A stretch of DNA of 8,828 bases, from NCBI GenBank assembly GCA_903928045.1, contig CAIYPH010000551.1:1-8828 (forward strand). The letters are read 5' to 3'. This document shows, piece after piece, positions 1 through 6,274 of the stretch. Below the pieces are notes generated by a model. That model had not been told where the DNA came from. It saw only the letters and a program-made list of their open reading frames with translations, and did no database searches. This DNA comes from an uncultured Rhodospirillales bacterium. Lineage in GTDB: Bacteria; Pseudomonadota; Alphaproteobacteria; Acetobacterales; Acetobacteraceae. The stretch's first letter is position 1, and every line of letters begins with the position of its first letter. A program made the translations under genes and the position numbers.

Positions 1-167
1 CGGCGGCGGCGGCGCCTGGGTATGTCGGGCTGCTCGCCGGGCCGGCGTTGATCGGATTGGCGGCGGAAGCGACCAGTCTCCCCATGGCGCTGGGGGCGGC
101 GGGGCTGCTACTCCTCGTCATCACCGTCGCCGCCGGGCGCGCTACCGAAGAGGATCATCATGCCTAG
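1..167 (+). CDS. C-terminal end of an MFS transporter (partial)
   Basis: The frame that closes at the TAG at 165-167 encodes about 54 residues with no stop back to the window edge, so this is the 3' end of a gene that starts upstream. The peptide has the pattern GYVGLLAGPALIGLAAEATS followed by a hydrophobic helix (MALGAAGLLLLVITVAAG) and a short charged tail. The GYxGxLxGPxxIGxxAE pattern is typical of transmembrane helix 11 of major facilitator superfamily porters, and the following helix would be TM12. It would be an inner-membrane secondary transporter, substrate unknown. Its last 8 bases overlap the start of the M24-like gene, so the two are probably cotranscribed and translationally coupled. 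With only two helices visible, MFS is a family-level call. Confidence 0.75.
   Translation, partial: AAAAPGYVGLLAGPALIGLAAEATSLPMALGAAGLLLLVITVAAGRATEEDHHA
150..153 (+). promoter_or_regulatory. Shine-Dalgarno of the M24-like gene
   Basis: GAGG, within AAGAGGA, lies 6 nt before the ATG at 160 and inside the coding end of the MFS gene. It supports this start and suggests translation can be handed over from the upstream gene. Confidence 0.6.
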
Positions 168-1539
168 TCCCGCTCTGATCGAGGTCGAGCTTCCCGCATT
201 CGGCGAGCCCACGGTGCAGCCGGCGATTCCCGGCACCACCTACCAGGCCCGCGTCGCCGAGGCGCTGCGCCGCGCGATGGCGGCGGGGTTCGATGCGCTG
301 GCCGTCGATGGCGATCGTGAACATGCCGCCAATGTCGCCTACCTCACCGGCTATGATCCGCGCTTCGAGGAGACGCTGCTGGTGATCATGCCCGGCCGGC
401 GGCCGACGCTATTTCTGGGCAATGAGGGGTGGTCCTACGCGGAGTTGGCGGCGGGGGATTTCGACCGCGTGCTGTGCCAGACCTTCTCGCTGCCGGGCCA
501 GCCGCGCGATCGGCAATTGCCGCTGCCGGTGCTGCTGGCGGAGGCTGGGCTGAGTGCGGGGATGCGCATTGGGGCGGTGGGGTGGAAGATTTTCGAACCG
601 TCCGATCCCGGCGCCACGGATGACTGGCTCGATCTGCCGGAGTTTGTGTCCCGCGCCCTGCGGGCCATTGGGCCGGTGCGCAATGCCACCGCGATGTTCC
701 AGAATCCAGAGGATGGGCTGCGGGCGATCAACGAGGTCGATCAGCTGGCCGCCTTCGAATTCGCCGCCACCTATTCGTCGCAGGCGCTGCGCAACGTGAT
801 GTTCGGGCTGCGGCCGGGAATGTGCGAGTTGGAGGCGGCGCGGCTGATGGCGGTGCCTGGCCTGCCGCTCGCCTGCCACACCATGCTCTCCGCCGGGCCG
901 CGTGCCTCGCGCGGCCTGCCGAGCCCCTCGGCGCGGATCATCGAGCGCGGTGACCCGTTCACCATGGCCTGCGGCATTCAGGGCGCGTTGAATGCCCGTG
1001 CCGGATTCGTGGTGGCGGATGCCGGGGAGTTGCCGGCCGGGATCGCCGACTACGTGGAGAAGCTGGCTGCCCCCTATTTCGCCGCGGTATGCGAGTGGTA
1101 CGGCGCTGTCGGCATCGGCACCACTGGCGGGGCGCTTTATGAGATCATCCACCGCCATCTCGGCGACCCGTTCTTCGGCGTCGGCCTCAATCCCGGGCAT
1201 CTCATTCATATCGATGAATGGATGCACTCACCGATTTTCCCGGGCAGCACCATCGCGCCGCGCTCGGGAATGGCGATCCAGGTGGATGTGATCCCGGCGA
1301 CCCATTCGCCGTGGTTCACCACCAATATCGAGGACGGCATCGCGCTGGCCGACGCGGCGCTGCGTGCCGAATTTGCCGCGAAGTATCCGGAGGCTTGGGG
1401 CCGCATCGGGGCGCGGCGGGCGTTCATGGCCGATGTGTTGGGGATTTCGCTTAAGCCGGAAGTGCTGCCGTTCAGCAACATCCCCGCCTATCTGCCGCCG
1501 TTCCTGCTTGCGCCGAAGCGGGTGCTGGCGCTGCGCTAG
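160..1539 (+). CDS. M24/creatinase-like protein (Xaa-Pro aminopeptidase homologue), metal site degenerate
   Basis: This 459-residue protein has the two-part layout of the creatinase/prolidase family. An N-terminal creatinase-like domain (about residues 25-180) contains NVAYLTGYDPRFEETLLV. A C-terminal pita-bread-like domain (about 190-430) follows. No signal peptide is seen, so it is probably cytoplasmic. The ATG at 160 has a good Shine-Dalgarno (GAGG, 150-153, 6-nt spacer) and lies inside the end of the MFS gene. In active M24 enzymes the metal sits on D, D, H, E, E. Here the stretch after GD (264-283, GDPFTMACGIQGALNARAGF) has no aspartate at either ligand position. The histidine seems kept (GH347LIHIDEW), the first Glu position reads as D376 in MAIQVDVIPA, and the second Glu is plausible as E391 in NIEDG. 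Fold membership is likely. Peptidase activity is doubtful, and it may be a divergent hydrolase or a non-metal homologue. Pairing with a transporter suggests handling of an imported small peptide or amide. Confidence 0.85.
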   Translation: MPSPALIEVELPAFGEPTVQPAIPGTTYQARVAEALRRAMAAGFDALAVDGDREHAANVAYLTGYDPRFEETLLVIMPGRRPTLFLGNEGWSYAELAAGDFDRVLCQTFSLPGQPRDRQLPLPVLLAEAGLSAGMRIGAVGWKIFEPSDPGATDDWLDLPEFVSRALRAIGPVRNATAMFQNPEDGLRAINEVDQLAAFEFAATYSSQALRNVMFGLRPGMCELEAARLMAVPGLPLACHTMLSAGPRASRGLPSPSARIIERGDPFTMACGIQGALNARAGFVVADAGELPAGIADYVEKLAAPYFAAVCEWYGAVGIGTTGGALYEIIHRHLGDPFFGVGLNPGHLIHIDEWMHSPIFPGSTIAPRSGMAIQVDVIPATHSPWFTTNIEDGIALADAALRAEFAAKYPEAWGRIGARRAFMADVLGISLKPEVLPFSNIPAYLPPFLLAPKRVLALR

Positions 1540-2285
1540 AAGCGGAACTCGTATTCCAGCACGCCCCGCAGCGTGCCCTGGGGCGCGTTGGCGGTGATGC
1601 CGACGAGGTAGCCGAGCTCGTATTTCAGCTTGCCGAGCCCCGGCACGCGCCAATCGCCGGCCAGCGCCGGTCCGCTGCGCAGGCCCTGGGTGTTGACCCC
1701 GGGGAAGGCGCCGAGACGGCCAGGTTGCCAATAAGCCTCGATGCCGCCTTGCAGGGCGTCAGTGATCGGCCACAGGCTTTGCACCCGCGTCTCGAAGGTG
1801 GCGCCGGCGGCGGAGCGGTTGCCGAGCTCGTGGGTGAACAGGAAATTCACCGTGGTGACGTTGCTGCCGAATTCCTTGCGGAAGATCGGGCCGAGGGTGA
1901 TGCTGTTGTGGTCGCCCCGCTTCCGCACGGTCTCGATCTCGGCGAAAAAGCCGACATCGACGTCGTATTTGCCTTGCTCGGTGAGCTGGAAGACGTTCTC
2001 GAACGACGTCGAATCAAACGTCATGCCGCCCTGCGGGTCACGCTTCCACTGGCCCTCGACCTCGGCTTTCCAGAACGAGGTGACGCCGTAGCCCACGCTG
2101 ATATTGGCGGTATAGGCGCCGGTTTTGGTGGGGCGGTGATCGGCCGTGGCGTCAAACTGGGTTTCGATCTCGGCCTCGCCCTCCTCGACGTATGGCGAGT
2201 AGACCCGCAGCGCGGCGGAAGCGGGGAGGGCGGGGGCGCAGGCGAGGAGAGTTGCGGCGAGGAAGCGCTTGGGGTGTCGGATCAT
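1536..2285 (-). CDS. Outer-membrane beta-barrel-like protein, function unknown
   Basis: This 249-residue protein starts with a clear Sec signal peptide: a basic MIRHPKRF, a hydrophobic core, and a likely cut after PASA at residue 24. The mature part has alternating polar/aromatic stretches typical of beta-strands (for example TANISVGYGVTSFWKAEVEG, residues near 60-80, and FETRVQSLW). It ends in LEYEFRF, with the C-terminal Phe recognised by the Bam machinery. This pattern indicates a small outer-membrane barrel. I do not recognise a named family and give no substrate. The ATG at 2285 is supported by GGAG (2292-2295) with a 6-nt spacer. It is convergent with the M24-like gene, sharing the four bases CTAG for both stop codons, and divergent from the dienelactone hydrolase gene. 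It could be a channel or a structural barrel. A periplasmic beta-rich protein is the alternative. Confidence 0.75.
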   Translation of the reverse strand: MIRHPKRFLAATLLACAPALPASAALRVYSPYVEEGEAEIETQFDATADHRPTKTGAYTANISVGYGVTSFWKAEVEGQWKRDPQGGMTFDSTSFENVFQLTEQGKYDVDVGFFAEIETVRKRGDHNSITLGPIFRKEFGSNVTTVNFLFTHELGNRSAAGATFETRVQSLWPITDALQGGIEAYWQPGRLGAFPGVNTQGLRSGPALAGDWRVPGLGKLKYELGYLVGITANAPQGTLRGVLEYEFRF

Positions 2286-2313
2286 GGGTCACTCCGGGAT
2301 TGGCCAAGTGATA

Positions 2314-2336
2314 TTGCAACTCACTCGCAATTGCAA
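2314..2336. promoter_or_regulatory. Imperfect palindrome, candidate operator (Fur-like in appearance)
   Basis: TTGCAACTCACTCGCAA (2314-2330) is an imperfect 17-bp inverted repeat, TTGC-N9-GCAA, with partial symmetry inside. It is followed at once by a second TTGCAA (2331-2336), which also makes GCAATTGC (2327-2334). It overlaps the possible -35 to -10 region of the barrel gene, where a repressor site would be expected. The pattern recalls Fur-family operators of the TTGCGAATCATTCGCAA kind. That likeness is from memory and other regulators with dyad sites are equally possible. Confidence 0.4.
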
Positions 2337-2401
2337 CACGTCAGATGGAATAAACGGGGCTTGCCGTTCGTCCCGGGAGGTCCATATCCAGCCGCAACCA
2401 T

Positions 2402-2409
2402 AGAGGGAA
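2402..2409 (+). promoter_or_regulatory. Shine-Dalgarno that fixes the hydrolase start
   Basis: AGAGGGAA lies 8 nt before the ATG at 2418. The same frame stays open far upstream, so this site together with the signal peptide decides the true start. Confidence 0.65.
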
Positions 2410-2417
2410 TCCCGCGC

Positions 2418-3281
2418 ATGAACGATCTGCATGGCCTGTCCGGACTGACGCACTATCCGCTGGCCCGTCGCGGCCTGATGATGAGCGGGCTGATGAGCGG
2501 GCTCACGCTTGCCACCACCCGCGTCGAGGCGCAGGTGATCAAAACCGACACGACCGGCATCGAGGCAATGGAGGTCAAAATTCCCGTCGGCGATACCGAG
2601 TTGCCTGGCTATTTCGCCAAGCCGGTGGGCGCCGGGCCGTTCCCGACCGTTGTTGTGAACGAGGAGATTTTCGGCGTTCACGAATACATCAAGGACACTT
2701 GCCGCCGTTTCGCCAAGGCCGGATACGCGGCGATCGCCCCGGAGGTCTATGCACGGCTCGGTGACCTTTCCAAGATGACGGACGTGCAGCAGATCTTCAG
2801 CCAGGTGATTTCCAAGGCGCCGGACGCCACGCTGATGAAGGACCTTGACGGCGCGGTGGCGTTTGCCGCCGCCCATGGCGGTTCGGCGACGCGGCTCGGC
2901 GTCACCGGCTTCTGCCGTGGCGGGCGCACGACGTGGCTATATGCTGCGCACAACCCCAACCTCAAGGCGGCCGTGGCGTGGTATGGGCCGGTCGGGGGGG
3001 CTCCGTCGGAGATCCAGCCGAAATCCGCCGCCGACGTGGCGGGCGATCTGAAATGCCCGCTGCTCGGCCTCTACGGCGGCAAGGATGGCGGCATAAAGGT
3101 GGAGGACGTGCAGGCAGCCGCGGCCAAGGCCAAGGCGGCCGGCAAGACGGTCGAGATCGTCGTCTATCCCGAGGCGCCGCATGGGTTCCACGCCGATTAC
3201 CGCCCGTCCTACCGCGCCGATGACGCGGCGGATGGCATGAAGCGCCTGTTGGCCTGGTTCAAGCAGTACGGCGCGGTCTGA
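2418..3281 (+). CDS. Dienelactone hydrolase family protein with Tat-type signal
   Basis: The product is 287 residues, an alpha/beta hydrolase of the dienelactone hydrolase family, which opens lactone or ester bonds using a cysteine nucleophile. The visible triad is C166 in GFCRGG, D223 in LYGGKDGG and H255 in EAPHGFH, in the order and spacing of the family. The conserved NEEIFGVHEYIKD stretch lies before it. The N-terminus holds a twin-arginine motif (ARRGLMMSG, Arg 17-18), a hydrophobic stretch, and a likely cut after VEA near residue 38, so the enzyme is probably exported folded to the periplasm. The start at 2418 was chosen because of the Shine-Dalgarno and because the signal peptide begins just after it. 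The open frame reaching back to 1725 is antisense to the barrel gene. The gene appears monocistronic and ends at a strong hairpin. The natural substrate cannot be read from the sequence. Confidence 0.9.
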   Translation: MNDLHGLSGLTHYPLARRGLMMSGLMSGLTLATTRVEAQVIKTDTTGIEAMEVKIPVGDTELPGYFAKPVGAGPFPTVVVNEEIFGVHEYIKDTCRRFAKAGYAAIAPEVYARLGDLSKMTDVQQIFSQVISKAPDATLMKDLDGAVAFAAAHGGSATRLGVTGFCRGGRTTWLYAAHNPNLKAAVAWYGPVGGAPSEIQPKSAADVAGDLKCPLLGLYGGKDGGIKVEDVQAAAAKAKAAGKTVEIVVYPEAPHGFHADYRPSYRADDAADGMKRLLAWFKQYGAV

Positions 3282-3293
3282 CGTCACGCGGAT

Positions 3294-3317
3294 CGCCGGG
3301 GCCTCGCGGCCCCGGCG
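3294..3317. terminator. Perfect 10-bp GC hairpin between convergent genes
   Basis: CGCCGGGGCC (3294-3303), a TCGC loop (3304-3307) and GGCCCCGGCG (3308-3317) form a perfect stem. It lies in the 42-bp gap between the stop of the hydrolase (3281) and the stop of the MBL-fold gene (3324), so it can serve both directions. No T-tract follows on either strand, so intrinsic termination would be imperfect. It may instead block exonucleases. Confidence 0.7.
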
Positions 3318-3323
3318 GACCCG

Positions 3324-4364
3324 TCAGTCCCGCGCGAAGCGGACCACGCCGGCTTCGCTTGCCGAGATCAGGGCGCCGGTGCCGTTGAGGTAGTTGAGGT
3401 GGGCCAGCACCTCGCCGAAAGCGAAGCCGATCTGGTGGGCATCGAGCAGGCGCGGGAACAGCACCGGCAGCACCTCGCAGGTCGTGCGCGGGGTGGCGCA
3501 GGCGGCGATGATCTCGTTGCAGCGGGCGTCGTGGTGGCTCTGCAATTCGCCGATGCGGGTGTGCACGCCGAAAAAGGGCAGGTTGTGGGCGGGCAGCGCG
3601 AGCACCGCATCGGGGATGGACTCCCGCAGCGCGGCCAGCGACGTCAGATAATGCAGCAGCGGGTTGGACTCCGGCTCGGTCGGCCAGACCCCGATATTGG
3701 GAGATATCCGGGCCAGCACCTGGTCCGCGGCGAGGAAGATGCCGTCGGCCCGGCAGAGCAGCATGGCCTGCTCCGGGGCGTGGCCGCCGCCGGTGAGAAT
3801 CTCGAAGTCCCGCCCGCCGATCCGCAGTGTCTGGCCGGCCACCAGGGGATTATAGTGGTCGGGCAGGCCGGTGGTCATTTTCATGTAGGCGGTGCCGCGG
3901 CCCATGGCGGCCTGGATGGTGGCCTCGTCCATGCCGTGGCGGGTGAAGAAGCCGCGATGCACGCGCCGTCCGTCCTCGTTCAGCAACTGGCGGGCCCGCT
4001 GCCCGGCGCGGTATTCGCCCGTGGTCATCCATAGTTCGAGACCGAGTTCGCCGGTCATCCAGCCGGCGAGGCCGAGATGGTCGGGGTGGAAATGGGTGAG
4101 GATCAGCCGGGTGAGCTTGCGGCCGCCGAGGCGGTTGGTGATCACGTCCATCCACACGGTGCGGGTGCGCAGGTCGGCGACGCCGGTGTCGAGCACCGCC
4201 CAGCCATCGCCGTCATCGATCAGGTAGATGTTCACATGGTTGAGCGCGAAGGGCAGGGCCAGGCGCAGCCAGCGGATGCCCGGCGCGATATCGACCATTT
4301 CGCCGGCTTCGGGTGGGAGCGGGTGCGGGAAGACGAGACCGGAGGTGAGCGTGCTTGCGGACAT
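3324..4364 (-). CDS. MBL-fold metallo-hydrolase, LACTB2-like
   Basis: The product is 346 residues with a metallo-beta-lactamase fold. Metal ligands are visible: THFHPDH at 90-96 (H91, H93, D95, H96), H195 in GGGHAPEQ, D214 in LAADQVL, and H260 in LPAHNLPF. This set fits a two-metal hydrolase of the glyoxalase II/LACTB2 branch. The last 80 or so residues, rich in helix after the catalytic domain, match the C-terminal helical part of LACTB2-like proteins. The N-terminal stretch GIRWLRLALPFALNHVNIYL followed by LDTG is characteristic of this branch. No signal peptide is seen, so it is cytoplasmic. Substrates of such proteins include thioesters and phosphodiesters, and none can be assigned here. 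No good Shine-Dalgarno precedes the ATG at 4364. Met23 is an alternative start, but the N-terminal region looks like real family sequence. It lies 81 bp after the GAF gene on the same strand. Confidence 0.88.
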   Translation of the reverse strand: MSASTLTSGLVFPHPLPPEAGEMVDIAPGIRWLRLALPFALNHVNIYLIDDGDGWAVLDTGVADLRTRTVWMDVITNRLGGRKLTRLILTHFHPDHLGLAGWMTGELGLELWMTTGEYRAGQRARQLLNEDGRRVHRGFFTRHGMDEATIQAAMGRGTAYMKMTTGLPDHYNPLVAGQTLRIGGRDFEILTGGGHAPEQAMLLCRADGIFLAADQVLARISPNIGVWPTEPESNPLLHYLTSLAALRESIPDAVLALPAHNLPFFGVHTRIGELQSHHDARCNEIIAACATPRTTCEVLPVLFPRLLDAHQIGFAFGEVLAHLNYLNGTGALISASEAGVVRFARD

Positions 4365-4404
4365 CGGGCGAAGTTATCGGCCGCGCTGCACTGCGGCAAG
4401 GCGA

Positions 4405-4425
4405 GGCGCGGGCACCTGCCGCGCC
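4405..4425. terminator. 7-bp GC hairpin after the liv-type operon
   Basis: GGCGCGG (4405-4411) and CCGCGCC (4419-4425) can pair around a 7-nt loop. The element sits in the 81-bp gap after the GAF-domain gene, just before the MBL-fold gene on the same strand. There is no clear T-tract. It may end or weaken transcription out of the importer operon, so the MBL gene may need its own promoter, for which I see no clear candidate. Confidence 0.4.
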
Positions 4426-4445
4426 CGCAGAACAATCCTCCCGGC

Positions 4446-4943
4446 TCAGCTCCGGCTGATCAGCGCCATCGCCGGTAGCGCGAGATGGCCGAACAGGCGG
4501 ACGGTCGCGAGGTCGGACTCGCTGTACCAGCCGGCGCGGTGCAGCAGATTGAGCGTGCCGAGCGTCTGGCCGTTCCAGCGCACCGGCATGTTGAGGCAGG
4601 ATTCGCAGCCGAGCGACCAGATCAGCTCATGGTCGAAAAACGCCTCGGCCACGTCCTCCCGGGTGCGGCAGATCCAGGGATCACCGCGCTGCACCACCGA
4701 CTGCATCCAGGCCGTATCGGTCACCGGCTTGCGCCCGCCGACGGGATAGGCGTCCGGCATGTTGGTGTAGAACCGCTCGGACTGCCTGAGCACGGGGTGG
4801 TGGATCAGGATGGTGAACAGGATATGCCCGGTGGTCGCCGCAAGTGCGGCATCGATGGCGCGGAAGGTGGCGGCGGGCTGATCGGTGCCGCGATGTGCGG
4901 CGAGCACGGCGGCGAGATGGGGCGTGGCGTCGGGGCGGGTCAT
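4446..4943 (-). CDS. Small GAF-domain protein at the end of the liv-type operon
   Basis: The product is 165 residues and is almost entirely one GAF-like domain. Supporting stretches are SCLNMPVRWNGQTLGTLNLL (116-134) followed by W139YSESDLATVRLFGHLALPA, a typical end of a GAF fold (beta strand NLL, then the last helix). No HTH, kinase or GGDEF domain is attached, so it is a stand-alone ligand-binding or redox sensor-like protein. Two cysteines (113, 116) in GCESC are notable. The start ATG at 4943 is supported by GGAG (4949-4952, 5-nt spacer) and by overlap with the livM-like stop as ATGA. The longer open frame up to 5528 runs antisense-like through livM and was rejected. Because it is translationally coupled to the permease, it may sense the imported compound. 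That is inference. Confidence 0.82.
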   Translation of the reverse strand: MTRPDATPHLAAVLAAHRGTDQPAATFRAIDAALAATTGHILFTILIHHPVLRQSERFYTNMPDAYPVGGRKPVTDTAWMQSVVQRGDPWICRTREDVAEAFFDHELIWSLGCESCLNMPVRWNGQTLGTLNLLHRAGWYSESDLATVRLFGHLALPAMALISRS

Positions 4944-5848
4944 CTGGGCTCCAGATTCAGCGTTCGGGGGCGCTCCGGCAGGATACCCTGCGGGCGGATA
5001 TAGAGGACGAGGATGAGGGTGGCGCCGATCAGCCCCTCGCGCACGGCGGCGATCTGTACCGGCTTGAGGCCGGCCATCGCACCGCCGAGGAAGCGAGTGC
5101 CTTCGGTGAGGAACATCACCAGGATGGCGCCGAGAATGGCGCCCCGCATGGTGCCGGTGCCGCCGGCGGTGAGCGCCAGCACCACGTAGATGGTGATCAG
5201 CGGCTGGAACCCGTCGGGCGCGATATAGGCGTTGTAATGGGCGTAGAGCGCGCCGGCGAGGCCGAGCACCCCGGCGCCGAGCGCGAAGGCCTGCACCTTG
5301 AAGGCCAGCACCGGCTTGCCCGCCACCGCCGCGATCATCTCGTCCTCGCGGATCGCCCGCAGCACCCGGCCGAATGGCGCGTTGGATAAGCGGCCGAACA
5401 GGAGGCCGACGATGCAGACGGTGATCCAGACGATGGCGGCGAAAATCAGGTTGAACGCGAAGGGCGAAACCTCGCCGCGCCATGGCCCGGGGATGGCGGA
5501 GATGCCGGTGGTGCCGCCGGTGAGCCACAACTCGTTGGAGGCGACGAGGCGGATTACCTCGGCGAAACCGAGGGTGACGATGGCGAGATAGTCACCCTTG
5601 AGCCGCGCGGTGATCACCGCCACCACGGCGCCACAGGCCGCCGAGAACAGCGCCGCCACCGCCCAGCCCGCCAGCATCGGCCAATGCAGGCTCACCGTCA
5701 GCAGCGCCGAGACGTAGGCGCCGATGGCGAAGAAGCCGACCAGGCCGAGATTGACCATGCCAGCGAGCCCGAAAATCAGGTTCAGCCCGAGCGCCATCAG
5801 GGCATAGAACCCGGCGAAGGCGGCCATGGCGGGGAGGTAATTGGCCAT
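4940..5848 (-). CDS. livM: Branched-chain amino acid/amide-type ABC permease (LivM-like)
   Basis: The product is 302 residues, an integral inner-membrane permease of the HAAT importer family. It has about eight to ten hydrophobic segments. The LivM landmarks are visible: MVNLGLVGFFAIGAYVSALL at 31-50, KGDYLAIVTLGFAEVIRL at 84-101, and the cytoplasmic coupling loop NAPFGRVLRAIREDEMIAAV at 156-175. The C-terminus LYIRPQGILPE is also typical. It would pair with the LivH-like permease to form the channel and needs an ATPase pair absent from the window. The ATG at 5848 overlaps the GNAT stop as TGATG, and its own stop overlaps the GAF start as ATGA, so all three are one translational unit. The ligand may be a branched-chain amino acid, urea, short amide or aromatic acid. 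The family does not decide it. Confidence 0.9.
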   Translation of the reverse strand: MANYLPAMAAFAGFYALMALGLNLIFGLAGMVNLGLVGFFAIGAYVSALLTVSLHWPMLAGWAVAALFSAACGAVVAVITARLKGDYLAIVTLGFAEVIRLVASNELWLTGGTTGISAIPGPWRGEVSPFAFNLIFAAIVWITVCIVGLLFGRLSNAPFGRVLRAIREDEMIAAVAGKPVLAFKVQAFALGAGVLGLAGALYAHYNAYIAPDGFQPLITIYVVLALTAGGTGTMRGAILGAILVMFLTEGTRFLGGAMAGLKPVQIAAVREGLIGATLILVLYIRPQGILPERPRTLNLEPR

Positions 5849-6273
5849 CAGGCGGCCCCCAGGGTCTTGCGAAGGAAGGACTTGGCCCCGCCCGGTGGAT
5901 AATCCGCCAGTGCGCCGAACACGGCGTAGCCGCGGCGCTGGTAGAAGGCGAGCGCGGTGGGGTTATGGGTCTCGAGCGTGGCATGGCCACAGCCGCGCGC
6001 GGCGGCATATGCCTCGGCTTCCGCCAGCAAAGTCGAGGCATGGCCACCACGGCGCGCATGCGGCGCCACCCACAGCGCCTGCACCTGCAGCCAGCCGCCC
6101 CACATGAACCCGGCGATGCCGCCGATCAGTTCCTCGCCCTCATGCAGCAGATAGGCGAAGGGGGCGTAATCGGCCTGCCCGGAGGTGGCGACGTTGTGCA
6201 GGTCGATACTCTCCACCAGAATCCGGCGGGTGGCGTCATCGAGCGTTTGGGTGAAGGAGAGGCGCGGCTGCAT
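5848..6273 (-). CDS. GNAT-family N-acetyltransferase inside the liv-type operon
   Basis: The product is 141 residues with the GNAT fold. The acetyl-CoA-binding motif A is VAPHARRGGHASTLLAEAE (69-87), where RRGGHAS matches Q/R-x-x-G-x-G/A with Ala in the last place. Motif B is ETHNPTALAFYQRRGYAVFG (101-120), with the conserved Asn and Tyr. Strand beta4 is WLQVQALWV. It probably transfers acetyl from acetyl-CoA to a small amine, amino acid or protein N-terminus. The acceptor is unknown. The gene lies between livH-like and livM-like genes, with 1 bp after the livH stop and a TGATG junction with livM, so it is co-translated. This is a non-standard place for such a gene. The ATG at 6273 has only a weak upstream purine-rich stretch, consistent with coupling. 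Confidence 0.87.
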   Translation of the reverse strand: MQPRLSFTQTLDDATRRILVESIDLHNVATSGQADYAPFAYLLHEGEELIGGIAGFMWGGWLQVQALWVAPHARRGGHASTLLAEAEAYAAARGCGHATLETHNPTALAFYQRRGYAVFGALADYPPGGAKSFLRKTLGAA

Positions 6274-6274
6274 C

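Larger units (their letters stand above)
2286..2417. promoter_or_regulatory. Divergent intergenic region between barrel and hydrolase genes
   Basis: This 132-bp gap separates two genes read outward, so it must hold promoters for both unless transcription enters from elsewhere. It is less GC-rich than its neighbours around 2310-2355. It contains the operator-like element at 2314-2336, a weak hairpin (AACGG 2353-2357, CCGTT 2364-2368) in the leader of the hydrolase, and the hydrolase Shine-Dalgarno. For the barrel gene a weak sigma-70-like pair can be drawn on the minus strand (TTGCAA at 2336-2331, 17-nt spacer, TATCAC). For the hydrolase no convincing promoter was found by eye. Confidence 0.55.

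Noticed and set aside
409..1227. A 272-codon minus-strand open frame opposite the M24-like gene
   Set aside because: It is a low-complexity antisense shadow with no domain. The + strand gene is clearly the real one.
1725..2417. An upstream open extension of the dienelactone hydrolase frame, which would give a 518-residue protein
   Set aside because: It runs antisense across the barrel gene, is low in family likeness, and the signal peptide and Shine-Dalgarno place the start at 2418.
2994..3000. A run of seven G residues in the hydrolase gene as a phase-variation tract
   Set aside because: The frame stays intact with family-typical sequence on both sides, and seven G residues are not unusual at this GC content.
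3279..3286. TGACGTCA palindrome over the hydrolase stop codon
   Set aside because: An 8-bp palindrome at one place is expected by chance and there is no partner copy in a promoter.
3399..4034. A 211-codon + strand open frame opposite the MBL-fold gene
   Set aside because: It is antisense to a gene with all metal ligands visible.
4944..5528. Upstream extension of the GAF frame on the minus strand
   Set aside because: The extension overlaps livM-like in another frame and is arginine-rich with no domain. The ATG at 4943 has a Shine-Dalgarno and an ATGA junction.
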